Below, in pieces: positions 1 to 9,015 of a DNA stretch of 64,000 bases. This DNA comes from UBA2991 sp965221735. GTDB taxonomy: Bacteria; Chloroflexota; Dehalococcoidia; Tepidiformales; Tepidiformaceae. The notes under the pieces are model-generated. The model saw only the letters and a program-made list of their open reading frames with translations, was not told the DNA's origin and made no database searches. The position numbers and the translations under genes are program-made. Positions within the stretch are counted from its first letter, which is position 1. Each line of letters starts with the position of its first letter. The DNA lies in contig OZ244910.1 of the NCBI GenBank assembly GCA_965221735.1, positions 2,790,001 to 2,854,000 on the forward strand, written 5' to 3'.

Positions 1-287
1 CCACGTTCCGGGTGCGGGGGAAGCTGTTCGCGCACTTCGCCGACAACCACCACGGGGACGGGCGCGTCGCGCTGTGGCTGAAGCCCGAGGAGGGCGTGCG
101 GGACCTGCTGGTGGAGGCGGCGCCGGAACGCTTCTTCGTGCCGGCCTACATGGGGCCGAGGGGATGGGTGGGGCTGCGGGTCGACGGGGAGGTGGAGTGG
201 GATGAGGTGGTGGATCTGGTGGAGGACTCCTGGCGGCTGATCGCGCCGAAGCGGGTGGTGGCGGCGTTCGACTCAGCCCGAGCCTAG
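1..287 (+). CDS. MmcQ/YjbR family protein, 5' end outside window
   Basis: The reading frame is open from the left edge, so the true start lies upstream; about 95 C-terminal residues are visible. The visible part carries the TFRVRGKLFA strand, a KPEEGVRDLL segment and a WVGLRVDGEVEWDEV segment, the pattern of the MmcQ/YjbR (CyaY-fold) family of small proteins proposed to bind DNA. The exact cellular role of the family is poorly known. Its stop codon overlaps the stop of the convergent gene at 284-661 in a shared ctag. Confidence 0.75.
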   Translation, partial: TFRVRGKLFAHFADNHHGDGRVALWLKPEEGVRDLLVEAAPERFFVPAYMGPRGWVGLRVDGEVEWDEVVDLVEDSWRLIAPKRVVAAFDSARA

Positions 288-661
288 CGGGGCCAGCCGC
301 CCAGCCCGAGCCAGACCGCCATCGAACCAGCGAGCGCAATCACGACAAGGGACACGCCGACCCAGAAGAGGGAGGCGCCCTGCCCCACGAGGCCAGGAGT
401 GCCGCGGCGGCGCGCGGCGATGGTGCTGAGCACCACTCCGGGGAGCACGAGCGCCAGCCAGGCGATGGAGGCGCTGAAGAGCACGATCGACCAGGCGCGC
501 AGGGCGTGCCGGGCGACGTTCTCGGCGGTGGCGTTGAAGGCGCCGCCCCAGGCGGCGAACGCGACCGCCAGCGGCACGATGACGGCGATGATGACGGCCC
601 ACTGCCAGAGCGGGCCGAGAAGTACGCGCCGTGCGCCGCGGGGAGCCGTGACCCTCGTCAT
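284..661 (-). CDS. small membrane protein of unknown function
   Basis: I do not recognise a family. The 125-residue protein has three hydrophobic segments, about residues 15-37, 60-80 and 97-120, with basic residues before the first (an Arg-rich start), so it is probably an integral membrane protein. I chose the ATG at 661 over a GTG 51 bases upstream because a TACGAT -10-like element sits 7 bases before it, which would give a leaderless transcript. No strong Shine-Dalgarno sequence is visible. The gene converges with the MmcQ-type gene and stands alone. Confidence 0.55.
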   Translation of the reverse strand: MTRVTAPRGARRVLLGPLWQWAVIIAVIVPLAVAFAAWGGAFNATAENVARHALRAWSIVLFSASIAWLALVLPGVVLSTIAARRRGTPGLVGQGASLFWVGVSLVVIALAGSMAVWLGLGGWPR

Positions 662-782
662 GGGCACGATCGTACCGCCGACCGCGGTTGTGGGAGTGGC
701 GGCCGGTCTCACCGGAAGTGAGACCGGATGGGTGAGGCGGCTCCTGGTATTGAGCGGGGCCGCCCCACCCGCTGGGTTGCCC

Positions 783-1070
783 CTAGATGGAATCCTTCAG
801 GTTCTTGGCAGCCTTGAAGGCGGGGGCGCGCTTGGCGGCGATCTCGATGGTCGCACCGGTGGCGGGATTACGGCCCATGCGGGCGCCCCGCTCACGCGTC
901 TCGAACTTCCCAAAGCCGCCGATGGAGACCTCGCCGCCCCCCTGGAGCTCGCCTGCGATGAGGCCCTGCCCGGGAACGGTGCTGAAGATCGCATCGACGA
1001 CCTCAGCAGCCTTGGACTGCGTGATCTCGGTCTTCCTGGCCAGTGCGGCCACCATCTCGGTCTTGTTCAT
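783..1070 (-). CDS. hupB: HU-family DNA-binding protein
   Basis: A 95-residue histone-like HU protein, a dimeric nucleoid protein that bends DNA. It starts MNKTEMVAALA, has the helix Q-S-K-A-A-E-V-V-D-A-I, the GFGKFETRERGARMGRNPAT region (DNA-binding arm with the family signature GRNP) and the KRAPAFKAAKNLKD C-terminus. Length is the usual 90-95 residues without the lysine/alanine tail of mycobacterial HupB. An AGGAGGG Shine-Dalgarno sequence lies 8 bases before the ATG. It is monocistronic, with its own promoter at 1109-1114. Confidence 0.95.
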   Translation of the reverse strand: MNKTEMVAALARKTEITQSKAAEVVDAIFSTVPGQGLIAGELQGGGEVSIGGFGKFETRERGARMGRNPATGATIEIAAKRAPAFKAAKNLKDSI

Positions 1071-1108
1071 GGCAATCTGCCCTCCTGAACAGTCGAAACT
1101 GATGAAAG

Positions 1109-1114
1109 ACTATA
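1109..1114 (-). promoter_or_regulatory. -10 element of the HU gene
   Basis: On the minus strand the sequence reads TATAGT, close to the sigma-70 consensus, with a possible GTGACG -35 at 1130-1135 (15-base spacing). The leader to the ATG is about 33 bases and contains a strong AGGAGGG ribosome-binding site. The AT-rich block stands out against the GC-rich surroundings. Confidence 0.55.
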
Positions 1115-1248
1115 GCGCATAAGCGCTTTCGTCACCTGTCCTCGTCAACTAAACGGGCGGGGAGGAAGCGGCTGGGGGGAGGCGCGGGTATCATCCGGGG
1201 CCTGCCTCAGGGGCGGGCCGAGCCCCCGGCGCGTGGAGGGAAGCAAGC

Positions 1249-1716
1249 GTGCGACCGACGAGCGACGAGCTGATCGTGGGCATGCGCAACGTGCTCGAAG
1301 ACGTGCTCATCCCGGAGCTGCAATCCGACTGGGCGCAGGCGATGGGCACGCAGATGGCGCTCATGCTGCAGCACCTGGAGGGCCGAACGGAGCGCGAGCC
1401 GGACTTCCTGGCAGGCGAGAACGCCAAGCTCGAGGGCGTGCTCGCGAAGGCGAACGCCGCCCTCGGGGGCGATGCGGTGGCAGCGCCGGCGCGGCCGGCG
1501 GATGAGGGGCTGGAGGGGCTGCGCGAGCACAACGAGGCCCTGCGGCAGGCGATCACCGACGCGATCCACGCGGCCTACGAGCAGGGGGAGTACGGCTTCC
1601 ACGACCTGCCCGCGGACCGCCTCGGGATCACGGACGACCTGATGGAGGTCGCCACGCGGCAGGCGGAGTTCTGGCAGCCGATCGGGTTCAGCTACCCGGG
1701 AAGGCAGCGGAGGTAG
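1249..1716 (+). CDS. protein of unknown function paired with APH-like kinase (DUF6285-like)
   Basis: This 155-residue protein starts with GTG. Its N-terminus (RPTSDELIVGMRNVLEDVLI) resembles the RPTxxELL...FLE start of DUF6285-type proteins, which often sit beside aminoglycoside-phosphotransferase-like kinases; that assignment is from memory and moderate. The rest is mainly helical and acidic, without signal peptide or membrane segment. The stop is 3 bases from the start of the kinase gene, so the two are co-transcribed and probably act together, perhaps on an acyl-CoA or small alcohol substrate. Confidence 0.65.
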   Translation: MRPTSDELIVGMRNVLEDVLIPELQSDWAQAMGTQMALMLQHLEGRTEREPDFLAGENAKLEGVLAKANAALGGDAVAAPARPADEGLEGLREHNEALRQAITDAIHAAYEQGEYGFHDLPADRLGITDDLMEVATRQAEFWQPIGFSYPGRQRR

Positions 1717-1719
1717 GCG

Positions 1720-2700
1720 ATGCCATACCAGCCGGAGGTTCGCAAGGACGACGCGGCCGCCTTCCTCTCCCATGCGCTCGGCAAGCCGGTGCAGGTGGTG
1801 GAGTTGAAACGCCTCGCCTCGGGGCAGTCGCGGGAGACGCTGGTGGTGAAGACGGACCAGCCGGACGAGGCCGAGCTCGTCTTCCGCATCGAGCAGGGGG
1901 GCGTGCTGGGCACCTCCAGCGAGCCGGAGTTCAAGCTCCTGCAGGCGCTGCACGGGGGGCCGGTGCCGGTGCCGAAACCGCGCTGGCTGGTGGAGGATCC
2001 GCAGTGGTTCGGCTACCCCTTCATGGTCACGGAGCGGGTGGAGGGGGACGGCGGCTTCGGCTACCTGGCGGAGCCCGAGAAGGCGCAGACCATCCTGCGC
2101 ACCTACATCAAGTCGATCGGGGAGATGCACCGCCACTCGTGTGAGGAGCTGGGCCTTCACGAGCTCGGCATCCCGAAGGACACCCGCCAGAGCACGCTGG
2201 AGCAGCTCGACCTGTGGACGGATCGCTACGAGCGCTACCGCTACGTGCGGGAGCCGCTGCTGGAAGAGGCGATCGCGTGGCTGCGCCGCAACATCCCGGA
2301 GCCGAAGCGACCGGTGCGCCTGAACCACGGCGATCTCAGTGCGGGGAACTTCATCCTGCACGAAGGGAAGATCATGGCCCACGTCGACTGGGAGTGGTCG
2401 AACCTGGGCGACCCGATGGAAGACGTGGCCTTCTTCGCCTACATCAAGGGTCGGATGTTCGGGCCCCCGGAGCCGATCCTCGACCTGCTGCGGGAGGTTG
2501 AGGAGTTCGAGATCGGCGGTGACGAGCTGCTCTACTGGGAGATTTTCAACTACTTCAAGGCAGCCTGCGCAAACATCGCGACGCTGAAGGTGTTCAACGA
2601 AGGGCGCAACTACGGCCTGAACATGGTGGCGATCGGGACTGGCGGCTTCCTCGGGTTCACGCGGCGCACGGCGGAGGCGCTGCGCACCGCTTCCGGGTAA
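1720..2700 (+). CDS. APH/choline-kinase-like phosphotransferase
   Basis: A 326-residue kinase-fold phosphotransferase. The catalytic (Brenner) motif HGDLSAGNF lies near residue 203 and the metal-binding DWEW about 20 residues later, both intact. An N-terminal lobe with the VVKTDQPDEAELVFR strand supplies the ATP-binding part. The family phosphorylates hydroxyl groups on antibiotics, choline or hydroxyacyl-CoA; nothing here points to antibiotic resistance. Coupling to the upstream DUF6285-like gene and the catabolic context of the window favour a metabolic substrate. Confidence 0.85.
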   Translation: MPYQPEVRKDDAAAFLSHALGKPVQVVELKRLASGQSRETLVVKTDQPDEAELVFRIEQGGVLGTSSEPEFKLLQALHGGPVPVPKPRWLVEDPQWFGYPFMVTERVEGDGGFGYLAEPEKAQTILRTYIKSIGEMHRHSCEELGLHELGIPKDTRQSTLEQLDLWTDRYERYRYVREPLLEEAIAWLRRNIPEPKRPVRLNHGDLSAGNFILHEGKIMAHVDWEWSNLGDPMEDVAFFAYIKGRMFGPPEPILDLLREVEEFEIGGDELLYWEIFNYFKAACANIATLKVFNEGRNYGLNMVAIGTGGFLGFTRRTAEALRTASG

Positions 2701-2795
2701 GCGAACCGACACGAACGGGTAAGGGAAACTGGCCGGAACTTGACCGTGCGCGTAGACTCAGCGCGCCATACGCTAAAGAACTCAAAGGGGGACTC

Positions 2796-3890
2796 ATGAA
2801 GAAACTGCGCTTTGGCCTCCTCGCTGCCGCGGTGGTAGCGATAGTGGCTCTGGTCGCCGTGGCATGCGGCGACGACGACGGGGACGGCGGCGGCGAAGGC
2901 CGCGGCGACACGGTCCAGACAATCAAGGACCGCGGGGAGCTCAAGTGCGGCGTCAAGCAGACGCAGCCGCTCTTCGGGTTCCGCGAGGCTGACGGCACGG
3001 TCGTGGGCTTCGACATCGAGTTCTGCAAGGCGCTTGCCGCCGCGGTGCTAAAGGACCACACGAAGGTCGAGTACGTCGACGCTTCGGACGCGTCCACGCG
3101 CTTCGAGCTGCTGGCCGAGGAAGAGATCGACGTGCTCATCCGCACGACGACGATCACGGCCTCTCGCGACCGCGAGCTGGCGGTGGACTTCGCCCAGACC
3201 ACGTTCTACACGGGCCAGGGCTTCGCCGTTCGCACCGACTCGGGGATCGACTCGACCTCGGACATGGGCGACGCGATCATCTGCGTGCAGACCGGTACGA
3301 CCACCGAGCAGAACGTCGCCGATCACTTCACGGACATCGGCCTGACGTACGACCCGCAGGGCGGCCTGAGCCAGGACGTCGCGGATGCGTTCTTCTCCGG
3401 GCGCTGTGACGTGCTGACGGCGGACGCTTCGGACCTCGCATCGCGCATCGCGGTTCGCGACGACGCGGCCGACTACAAGATCCTTCCGCAGATCATCTCG
3501 AAGGAGCCGCTCGCTCCCGGCGTGCGGGACTACGACAGTGAGTGGAAGGACGTCGTGAACTGGGTCGTCCACGGCCTGATCAGGGCCGAGGAGATCGGGA
3601 TCACGCAGGCGAACGTGGCGCAGATGGCGGCGAACCCGCCGAACACCGAGGTCGCGCGCCTGCTCGGCGTCCCGTTCCAGGGCGGCGAAGTGGCGGCCCT
3701 CGGCTTCGACAGCGTCGATCCGCAGTTCATCCAGCGGGCGATCGCGGCCGTGGGCAACTACGGCGAGATCTACAACCGCACGATCGGGGACAACATCCCG
3801 CGCGCGTGCACGCTGAATGACCTCGTCATCAACAACTCGGGCTGCCCCGACGGGCAGGGCGGCATCCAGTACGCACTGCCGTTCCGCTAG
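2796..3890 (+). CDS. aapJ: general L-amino-acid ABC transporter, substrate-binding lipoprotein
   Basis: A 364-residue extracytoplasmic binding protein of the AapJ/BztA type. Residues 1-24 are a lipoprotein signal (KKLR, hydrophobic core, lipobox VAVAC), followed by an Asp/Gly-rich linker. The binding domain begins TIKDRGELKCGV and continues with GFDIEFCKALAAAVL and FELLAEEEIDVLIRTTTIT, typical of the polar amino-acid family 3. It starts the four-gene importer operon. An AAAGGGGG ribosome-binding site precedes the ATG, and a hairpin terminator-like structure follows the stop, so the binding protein is probably made in excess over the membrane genes. Confidence 0.92.
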   Translation: MKKLRFGLLAAAVVAIVALVAVACGDDDGDGGGEGRGDTVQTIKDRGELKCGVKQTQPLFGFREADGTVVGFDIEFCKALAAAVLKDHTKVEYVDASDASTRFELLAEEEIDVLIRTTTITASRDRELAVDFAQTTFYTGQGFAVRTDSGIDSTSDMGDAIICVQTGTTTEQNVADHFTDIGLTYDPQGGLSQDVADAFFSGRCDVLTADASDLASRIAVRDDAADYKILPQIISKEPLAPGVRDYDSEWKDVVNWVVHGLIRAEEIGITQANVAQMAANPPNTEVARLLGVPFQGGEVAALGFDSVDPQFIQRAIAAVGNYGEIYNRTIGDNIPRACTLNDLVINNSGCPDGQGGIQYALPFR

Positions 3891-3936
3891 GCCACCCGGC
3901 TGAGGGCCCTCCGGGGCTCTCGGAGGCAACCACAAC

Positions 3937-3965
3937 GAAGGGGGCGCCCAGTGGGCGCCCCCTTC
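3937..3965 (+). terminator. hairpin between aapJ and aapQ
   Basis: A perfect inverted repeat: 12-bp arms beginning GAAGGGGGCGCC around a 5-base loop, followed by a pyrimidine-rich tract (actttcccc) rather than a pure T run. It probably acts as a partial terminator or as a 3' stabiliser of the aapJ transcript inside the operon, a common arrangement for binding-protein genes. Confidence 0.7.
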
Positions 3966-4054
3966 ACTTTCCCCATTCATTTGTCCCCATTTTCCCTTCG
4001 ATCCCGTTATTCTTGCGATTGCGTTCTGGTGACGCGCCGGTGGAAGGGATTTCG

Positions 4055-4147
4055 ATGACCCAGCAAGCGCCAGGCATCCCGGCAGTCCGTGCGCCGGCAA
4101 CGCTCGCGGGCGACGGCGCGCAGCCAGGTGAAGGCCCATGGCGGTAG
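4055..4147 (+). CDS. possible 30-codon upstream ORF overlapping aapQ
   Basis: A short frame starting ATG with a good ribosome-binding site (GGAAGGG, 6 bases away) encodes MTQQAPGIPAVRAPATLAGD followed by ten residues, and stops 7 bases inside the aapQ coding region. The product has no recognisable domain. The overlap suggests translational coupling to aapQ or a small regulatory leader. It may also be an accidental frame; conservation would decide. Confidence 0.3.
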   Translation: MTQQAPGIPAVRAPATLAGDGAQPGEGPWR

Positions 4148-5340
4148 CAACGGGCAGCGCGCCACCACCATCATCCGAGGTTCCGCTCCTCTACCGGCGG
4201 GGCGTCCGCCGGCTGCTGACACAGGGCATCTACGTGGCCATCACGGCGGTGGTGATCGGCTACGTCTACACGTCGCTCGACCTGCGCGAGTTCGGGTTCG
4301 GGTTCCTGAACGAACCGGCGGCGTTCAAGGTCGGCAACCAGTGGCTGGTAGACGTCGACGGGGTCACGAACTCCCGCATCACGATGTACCTGGTCGGCGT
4401 GTGGTCGTCGTTGCGGGCGGTGCTGGTGGCGATCGCGCTCTCGACGGTAATCGGCGTGCTCGTCGGTGTGGCCCGGCTCTCCTCGAACTGGCTCGTGGCG
4501 CAGATGGCCATGCTGTACGTCGAGATTTTCCGCAACACGCCGCTGCTGGTGCAGGTGGTGCTGGTCTACACGATCCTCCTCATCGGGGCGCCGCTGATCG
4601 AGAACGTCGTCAACGTGGGCGACTTCTTCTTCATCTCGAACCGCGGAATGGCGATGCCCTGGCCGGTCCCGGACGAGGGCTTCTGGAACGCCCCGATCTG
4701 GTTCGTGGGCGTGTGGGTGGCGGCGCTCATCGCGATCGCCGTGGTGGCGGGGCGTGTGCGGGCGCAGCGCCAGGAGCGCGAGCGCGAGACGGGCCAGCCG
4801 CAGTACGGCAACCGGTGGGCCCTGGGCGTGTTCGCGCTGGGAGCGGTGGTTTCGTTCTTCGTGCTGGGCGCCCCGGTGAGCATGGACGAGCCGATGATCG
4901 TGGGCACGCACTACATCGAAGGGATGGTGATGGAGCCCGAGTTCACCGCGCTGGTGGCGGGGCTCACGCTGTACACGAGCGCCTTCATCGCCGAGATCGT
5001 GCGCGGCGGCATCCAGGCGCTACCGAGGGGACAGACGGAAGCGGCGAACGCAGTCGGCCTCTCGGGGTACCAGCGGCTGACGCTGGTGATCCTTCCGCAG
5101 GCGCTGCGGCAGATCATCCCGTCGGTCACGAACCAGTACCTCAACATCAACAAGAACTCCTCGCTGGCGTACGCGGTGCTGTACGACGACCTCTTCCGGG
5201 TCGCGAACATCGTGCAGAACAAGGCCGGGCACGCGCTCGAGATGTTCTTCGTCATCATCGTCACCTACATGCTGATCTCGTTCGCGATCTCGATGGTGAT
5301 GAACTTCTTCAATGCGCGCGTGACGGCGCAGAGGATCTAG
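4138..5340 (+). CDS. aapQ: general L-amino-acid ABC transporter permease, AapQ type
   Basis: A 400-residue permease of the HisM/AapQ family. After an N-terminal helix near residues 25-45 there is a long extracytoplasmic insertion, then the core helices. The EAA-type cytoplasmic loop, which contacts the ATPase, reads GQTEAANAVGLSGYQR near residue 300. The insertion between the first helices is characteristic of the long AapQ/BztB permeases rather than of short 220-residue ones. It is followed 12 bases later by aapM, and an AGGTGAAGG site precedes the ATG. Confidence 0.9.
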   Translation: MAVATGSAPPPSSEVPLLYRRGVRRLLTQGIYVAITAVVIGYVYTSLDLREFGFGFLNEPAAFKVGNQWLVDVDGVTNSRITMYLVGVWSSLRAVLVAIALSTVIGVLVGVARLSSNWLVAQMAMLYVEIFRNTPLLVQVVLVYTILLIGAPLIENVVNVGDFFFISNRGMAMPWPVPDEGFWNAPIWFVGVWVAALIAIAVVAGRVRAQRQERERETGQPQYGNRWALGVFALGAVVSFFVLGAPVSMDEPMIVGTHYIEGMVMEPEFTALVAGLTLYTSAFIAEIVRGGIQALPRGQTEAANAVGLSGYQRLTLVILPQALRQIIPSVTNQYLNINKNSSLAYAVLYDDLFRVANIVQNKAGHALEMFFVIIVTYMLISFAISMVMNFFNARVTAQRI

Positions 5341-5352
5341 GAGGGTGCGCTG

Positions 5353-6588
5353 ATGGTCGACATGCCGGCTCCAAACCCACAGCGCATCGTGCTGCCGCCC
5401 CACCGCGAGCGGGCGCGGCGGCCACGGATCGTGCGCCTGCGCGAGTGGACGCGGCGCAACCTCTTCAACTCGCGGGCGGGCACGTTCCTGACGATCATCA
5501 CCCTTGCGATCCTCGCGCTGCTCATCTACGGCGTCGTCTACTTCGTGTTCGTCGACGCGAACTGGCGGGTGATCACGGACAACCGCTGGCTGCTGTTCGC
5601 GGGTGGGTACCCGATGGACCAGGAGTGGCGGCTCTGGTTCAGCGTCATGTTCGTGTTCCTGCTCATCGGGCTGACCTACGGCACGTGGGCGAGCCTGGGG
5701 CGGCGGGACCATCTCTTCATCGCGCTGGCCTCGGGCTTCGCGATCCTGCTGCTGGCGCACGGGGGCGCGGCCATCTGGTCGACGCTCTGGTACCTGATCG
5801 CGGTCGGACTGCTGTACGCGGGCTACGCGATCACCATCCGGATGCCGCGGGAGGCGGGGCCGGGGCGGACGCTGCAGCAGCGCAGCGTGGCCGGGCTGCT
5901 GATCGCGGCACTGCCGATCGTGTTGATCGTGCTGCTGGCCTTCGGCGGGGCGCGCCCGCGCGAGCTCGAAGGGTTCGTGCTGAACCTGGTGCTGGCGCCG
6001 GTGGGCATCGCGGGAGGCCTCATCCTCGCCATCCCGCTGGCGCTCGGGCGGGCATCGCGGATGCGGGCGATCTCATGGACCTGCACGACCTACATCGAGG
6101 TGGTGCGAGGGGCGCCGCTGCTGGGCTGGCTCTTCGTGGCCCTGTTCATCCTCGACGACGTGATCGGGGGCGAACTGATCGTGCGGGCGATGGTGGTGCT
6201 GGCGGTGTTCACGGCGGCGTACATGGCCGAGTACATCCGCGGCGCGCTGCAGGCCCTCCCGCACGGTCAGTCAGAGGCAGCGCACGCCGTGGGCCTGAAC
6301 CAGTTCCAGTCGATGCAGCTGATCGTCATGCCGCAGGCGCTGCGTATCTCCATCCCGCCGATGGTGGGGCAGGCCATCTCCATCTGGAAGGACACGACGC
6401 TGGTGACAGTCATCCTGCCGCTGCGGGAACTGAAGGGGAACGCCGACTCGGCGATCGCCCAGTTCGAGTTCACGCCCGACCGGATCGAGGCGTACGTGTT
6501 CGTGGCCGTGATCTTCTGGGTCGTGGCGTTCATCATGTCGCGCATCTCGCAGCGCGTTGAAGGCTCGCTGGGCATTGGCGAGCGCTAG
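5353..6588 (+). CDS. aapM: general L-amino-acid ABC transporter permease, AapM type
   Basis: The second permease of the importer, 411 residues. It has an N-terminal cytoplasmic stretch rich in arginine, several hydrophobic helices in the first half, and the conserved core in the second half with the ATPase-contact loop GALQALPHGQSEAAHAVGLN near residue 300. It pairs with AapQ as a heterodimer in the membrane. The gene lies between aapQ and the ATPase gene with short gaps (12 and 18 bases), consistent with one transcript. Confidence 0.9.
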   Translation: MVDMPAPNPQRIVLPPHRERARRPRIVRLREWTRRNLFNSRAGTFLTIITLAILALLIYGVVYFVFVDANWRVITDNRWLLFAGGYPMDQEWRLWFSVMFVFLLIGLTYGTWASLGRRDHLFIALASGFAILLLAHGGAAIWSTLWYLIAVGLLYAGYAITIRMPREAGPGRTLQQRSVAGLLIAALPIVLIVLLAFGGARPRELEGFVLNLVLAPVGIAGGLILAIPLALGRASRMRAISWTCTTYIEVVRGAPLLGWLFVALFILDDVIGGELIVRAMVVLAVFTAAYMAEYIRGALQALPHGQSEAAHAVGLNQFQSMQLIVMPQALRISIPPMVGQAISIWKDTTLVTVILPLRELKGNADSAIAQFEFTPDRIEAYVFVAVIFWVVAFIMSRISQRVEGSLGIGER

Positions 6589-6606
6589 TATCGAGGGGGA
6601 AGCCCG

Positions 6607-7383
<777 letters not shown>

Positions 7384-7514
7384 TTTTCTGGGTCGGAGCT
7401 TGTTCGAGCCCCTCCGACGATCTCCGCCGCGAGGGGGGAGGTGGTGCGGGGCGTCTCGTTGCAGGACGCTGCGGAGTCGGCACCTCGAGGGGGGAGGTGG
7501 TGCGGGGCGTCTCG
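7384..7514. repeat. intergenic element with a 29-bp direct repeat
   Basis: Two identical 29-base copies starting CGAGGGGGGAGGTGGTGCGG lie at 7430-7458 and 7486-7514. The block starts right after the aapP stop with TTTTCTGGGTCGG (7384-7396). The same two parts, slightly diverged, occur after another stop codon at 28520-28588. The stretch from 7384 to the P450 start otherwise holds no gene that I can support; a TACGAT -10-like element lies near 7569. Confidence 0.6.
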
Positions 7515-7613
7515 CCCCGGGCGCAACGCGGGACCGGGGCGCGGGTGCGGCTGGGGGGCAAAGTCCGTACGATTCGGCGACCACGCCCGCGGGCGTTCTG
7601 GGAGTGAACCGCA

Positions 7614-8876
7614 ATGGCCGTTGCCGATTTCAACCTGCTTGATCCAGAGACGCTGGAGTGCCCGTACCCGTTCTACAAGGCGCTTCACGAGGAGGCGCCG
7701 GTTCACTTCGTGCCCGAACTGGGCATGGCCGTGGTGAGCACGCACGAACTGTTGACCGAGGTGGTGCACGACCCGATCACGTACTCCTCGGCCATCCCGA
7801 CGGGGCCGGCCGACCTGGTCATGCAGCAGGAGGAGGACGTGGACGAGGAGCTGAAGATGCTGCGCGAGACTGTGAACCGGTCGAACGCGCCTACGCTCCT
7901 GGCGGCCGACCCGCCCTATCACCAGCGCTACCGCTCCCTCGTGAACAAGGCTCTCTCGGCGCGGCGCGTGGCCAGCATGGAGGGCTACGTACGCGAGATC
8001 GTGACGGGGTTGATCGACGAATTCATCGACGACGGCAAGGTGGATTTCACGAAGCAGTTCGCCGATGAGGTGCCGATGGCGGTGATCGCCGACCAGATCG
8101 GGGTGCCGCGGAAGGACCTGAAGGCATACAAGGCTCGCGCGGATGCGGCCATCGGCGGCATCGAGCGGCAGATCCCGCCGGAGGAGGAGCGCGCCACCCT
8201 GAAGGCGGGACTGGAGCTGCAGGAGTACTTCCTGATGCGGGCCCAGGAGGCGCGGGAAAACCCCAAGGACAACATCATCACGACCCTTGCGACGGTCGAG
8301 ATGGACCACCCCGACGACGGAAAGCGCCCCCTGAACGACGCCGAGATCCTGAGCATCCTCCAGCAGCTGCAGGTGGCGGGGAAGGAGACGACCGCACACT
8401 GCATCGGCAGCACGATGCTGCTGTTCGTCGAGAACCCGGACGAGCTGGCGAAGGTCGAGGACGACCCCTCGCTGGTCACGAACATGGTGGAGGAGACGCT
8501 GCGGGTGGAGACGCCCGTGCGGGCCCTCTTCCGCCGCACGACGAAGCCGGTCACGCTCGGCGGCGTCGACCTCCCCGAAGGCCAGCTGATGATGCTGATC
8601 TACGCGGCCGCGAACCGGGACGAGTGCGAGTTCGCGAACGCGGCGGCATTCGACGTGGAGCGGGAGAACGCGCGCAGCCAGATGGCGTTCAGCGCGGGGC
8701 CGCATTACTGCGTGGGCGCGGCCCTGGCGCGGCTGGAGATCCGGGTGGCGTTCGAGGAGGTCCTGAAGCGGATGAAGAACTTCCGCCTGGACCCCGACTA
8801 CCCGGCTCCGACGCACCAGCCGAGCTACATCCTGCGGGGCCTGCACGAGCTCCACATCCTCTTCGACAAGGCGTAG
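7614..8876 (+). CDS. cytochrome P450
   Basis: A 420-residue soluble bacterial P450 monooxygenase. The I-helix oxygen-activation motif is AGKETTA near residue 254, the K-helix ExxR is in EETLRVETPVR, and the heme-binding loop is AGPHYCVGAALAR with the ligand Cys at about 366. It needs a ferredoxin/reductase supplied elsewhere. The substrate cannot be read from sequence. An epoxide-hydrolase-like gene and two SDRs lie a little downstream, so oxidation of a terpenoid or other cyclic hydrocarbon is possible. It is closed by a terminator hairpin. Confidence 0.93.
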   Translation: MAVADFNLLDPETLECPYPFYKALHEEAPVHFVPELGMAVVSTHELLTEVVHDPITYSSAIPTGPADLVMQQEEDVDEELKMLRETVNRSNAPTLLAADPPYHQRYRSLVNKALSARRVASMEGYVREIVTGLIDEFIDDGKVDFTKQFADEVPMAVIADQIGVPRKDLKAYKARADAAIGGIERQIPPEEERATLKAGLELQEYFLMRAQEARENPKDNIITTLATVEMDHPDDGKRPLNDAEILSILQQLQVAGKETTAHCIGSTMLLFVENPDELAKVEDDPSLVTNMVEETLRVETPVRALFRRTTKPVTLGGVDLPEGQLMMLIYAAANRDECEFANAAAFDVERENARSQMAFSAGPHYCVGAALARLEIRVAFEEVLKRMKNFRLDPDYPAPTHQPSYILRGLHELHILFDKA

Positions 8877-8884
8877 GACCGAGG

Positions 8885-8920
8885 CGCCGGGGCTGCTCTC
8901 GCACCCCGGCGTTTCTCTTT
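8885..8920 (+). terminator. rho-independent terminator of the P450 gene
   Basis: An 8-bp stem CGCCGGGG/CCCCGGCG with an 11-base loop is followed by TTTCTCTTT. It sits 8 bases after the P450 stop and before the Hsp20 promoter. Confidence 0.75.
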
Positions 8921-8931
8921 CCCCGGCCTTC

Positions 8932-8956
8932 TGGCACTCTCTTGATAAGAGTGCCA
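8932..8956 (+). promoter_or_regulatory. CIRCE-like HrcA operator
   Basis: A perfect inverted repeat TGGCACTC-N9-GAGTGCCA. CIRCE, the binding site of the heat-shock repressor HrcA, is TTAGCACTC-N9-GAGTGCTAA; the CACTC-N9-GAGTG core and the spacer length match exactly. The spacer holds the -35 element of the promoter, so repressor binding would block RNA polymerase. It lies directly in front of a small heat-shock gene, which supports the assignment. Confidence 0.75.
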
Positions 8957-8970
8957 AAACTCGCGATACT
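8942..8970 (+). promoter_or_regulatory. sigma-70 promoter of the Hsp20 gene
   Basis: TTGATA (8942-8947) and GATACT (8965-8970) are separated by exactly 17 bases. Each element differs from consensus at only one or two positions. The -35 hexamer lies within the spacer of the CIRCE-like palindrome. Confidence 0.75.
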
Positions 8971-8982
8971 CTCCTCGGACTT

Positions 8983-8997
8983 CACAATCCTATTGTG
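8983..8997 (+). promoter_or_regulatory. small palindrome in the Hsp20 leader
   Basis: CACAAT-CCT-ATTGTG forms a perfect 6-bp inverted repeat just downstream of the expected transcription start and immediately before the GAGAGGAG ribosome-binding site. It could be a second operator or a weak RNA hairpin (thermosensor-like) near the ribosome-binding site; the role is a guess. Confidence 0.4.
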
Positions 8998-9015
8998 AGA
9001 GGAGTGTCAAGCAAC

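Noticed and set aside
4089..6560. 823-codon plus-strand frame across both permease genes
   Set aside because: Out of frame with aapQ and aapM and without any family pattern; only a shadow.
8995..9015. GTG at 8995 as start of Hsp20
   Set aside because: It lies within the small palindrome and before the ribosome-binding site; the ATG at 9016 has the proper spacing and the typical family start.
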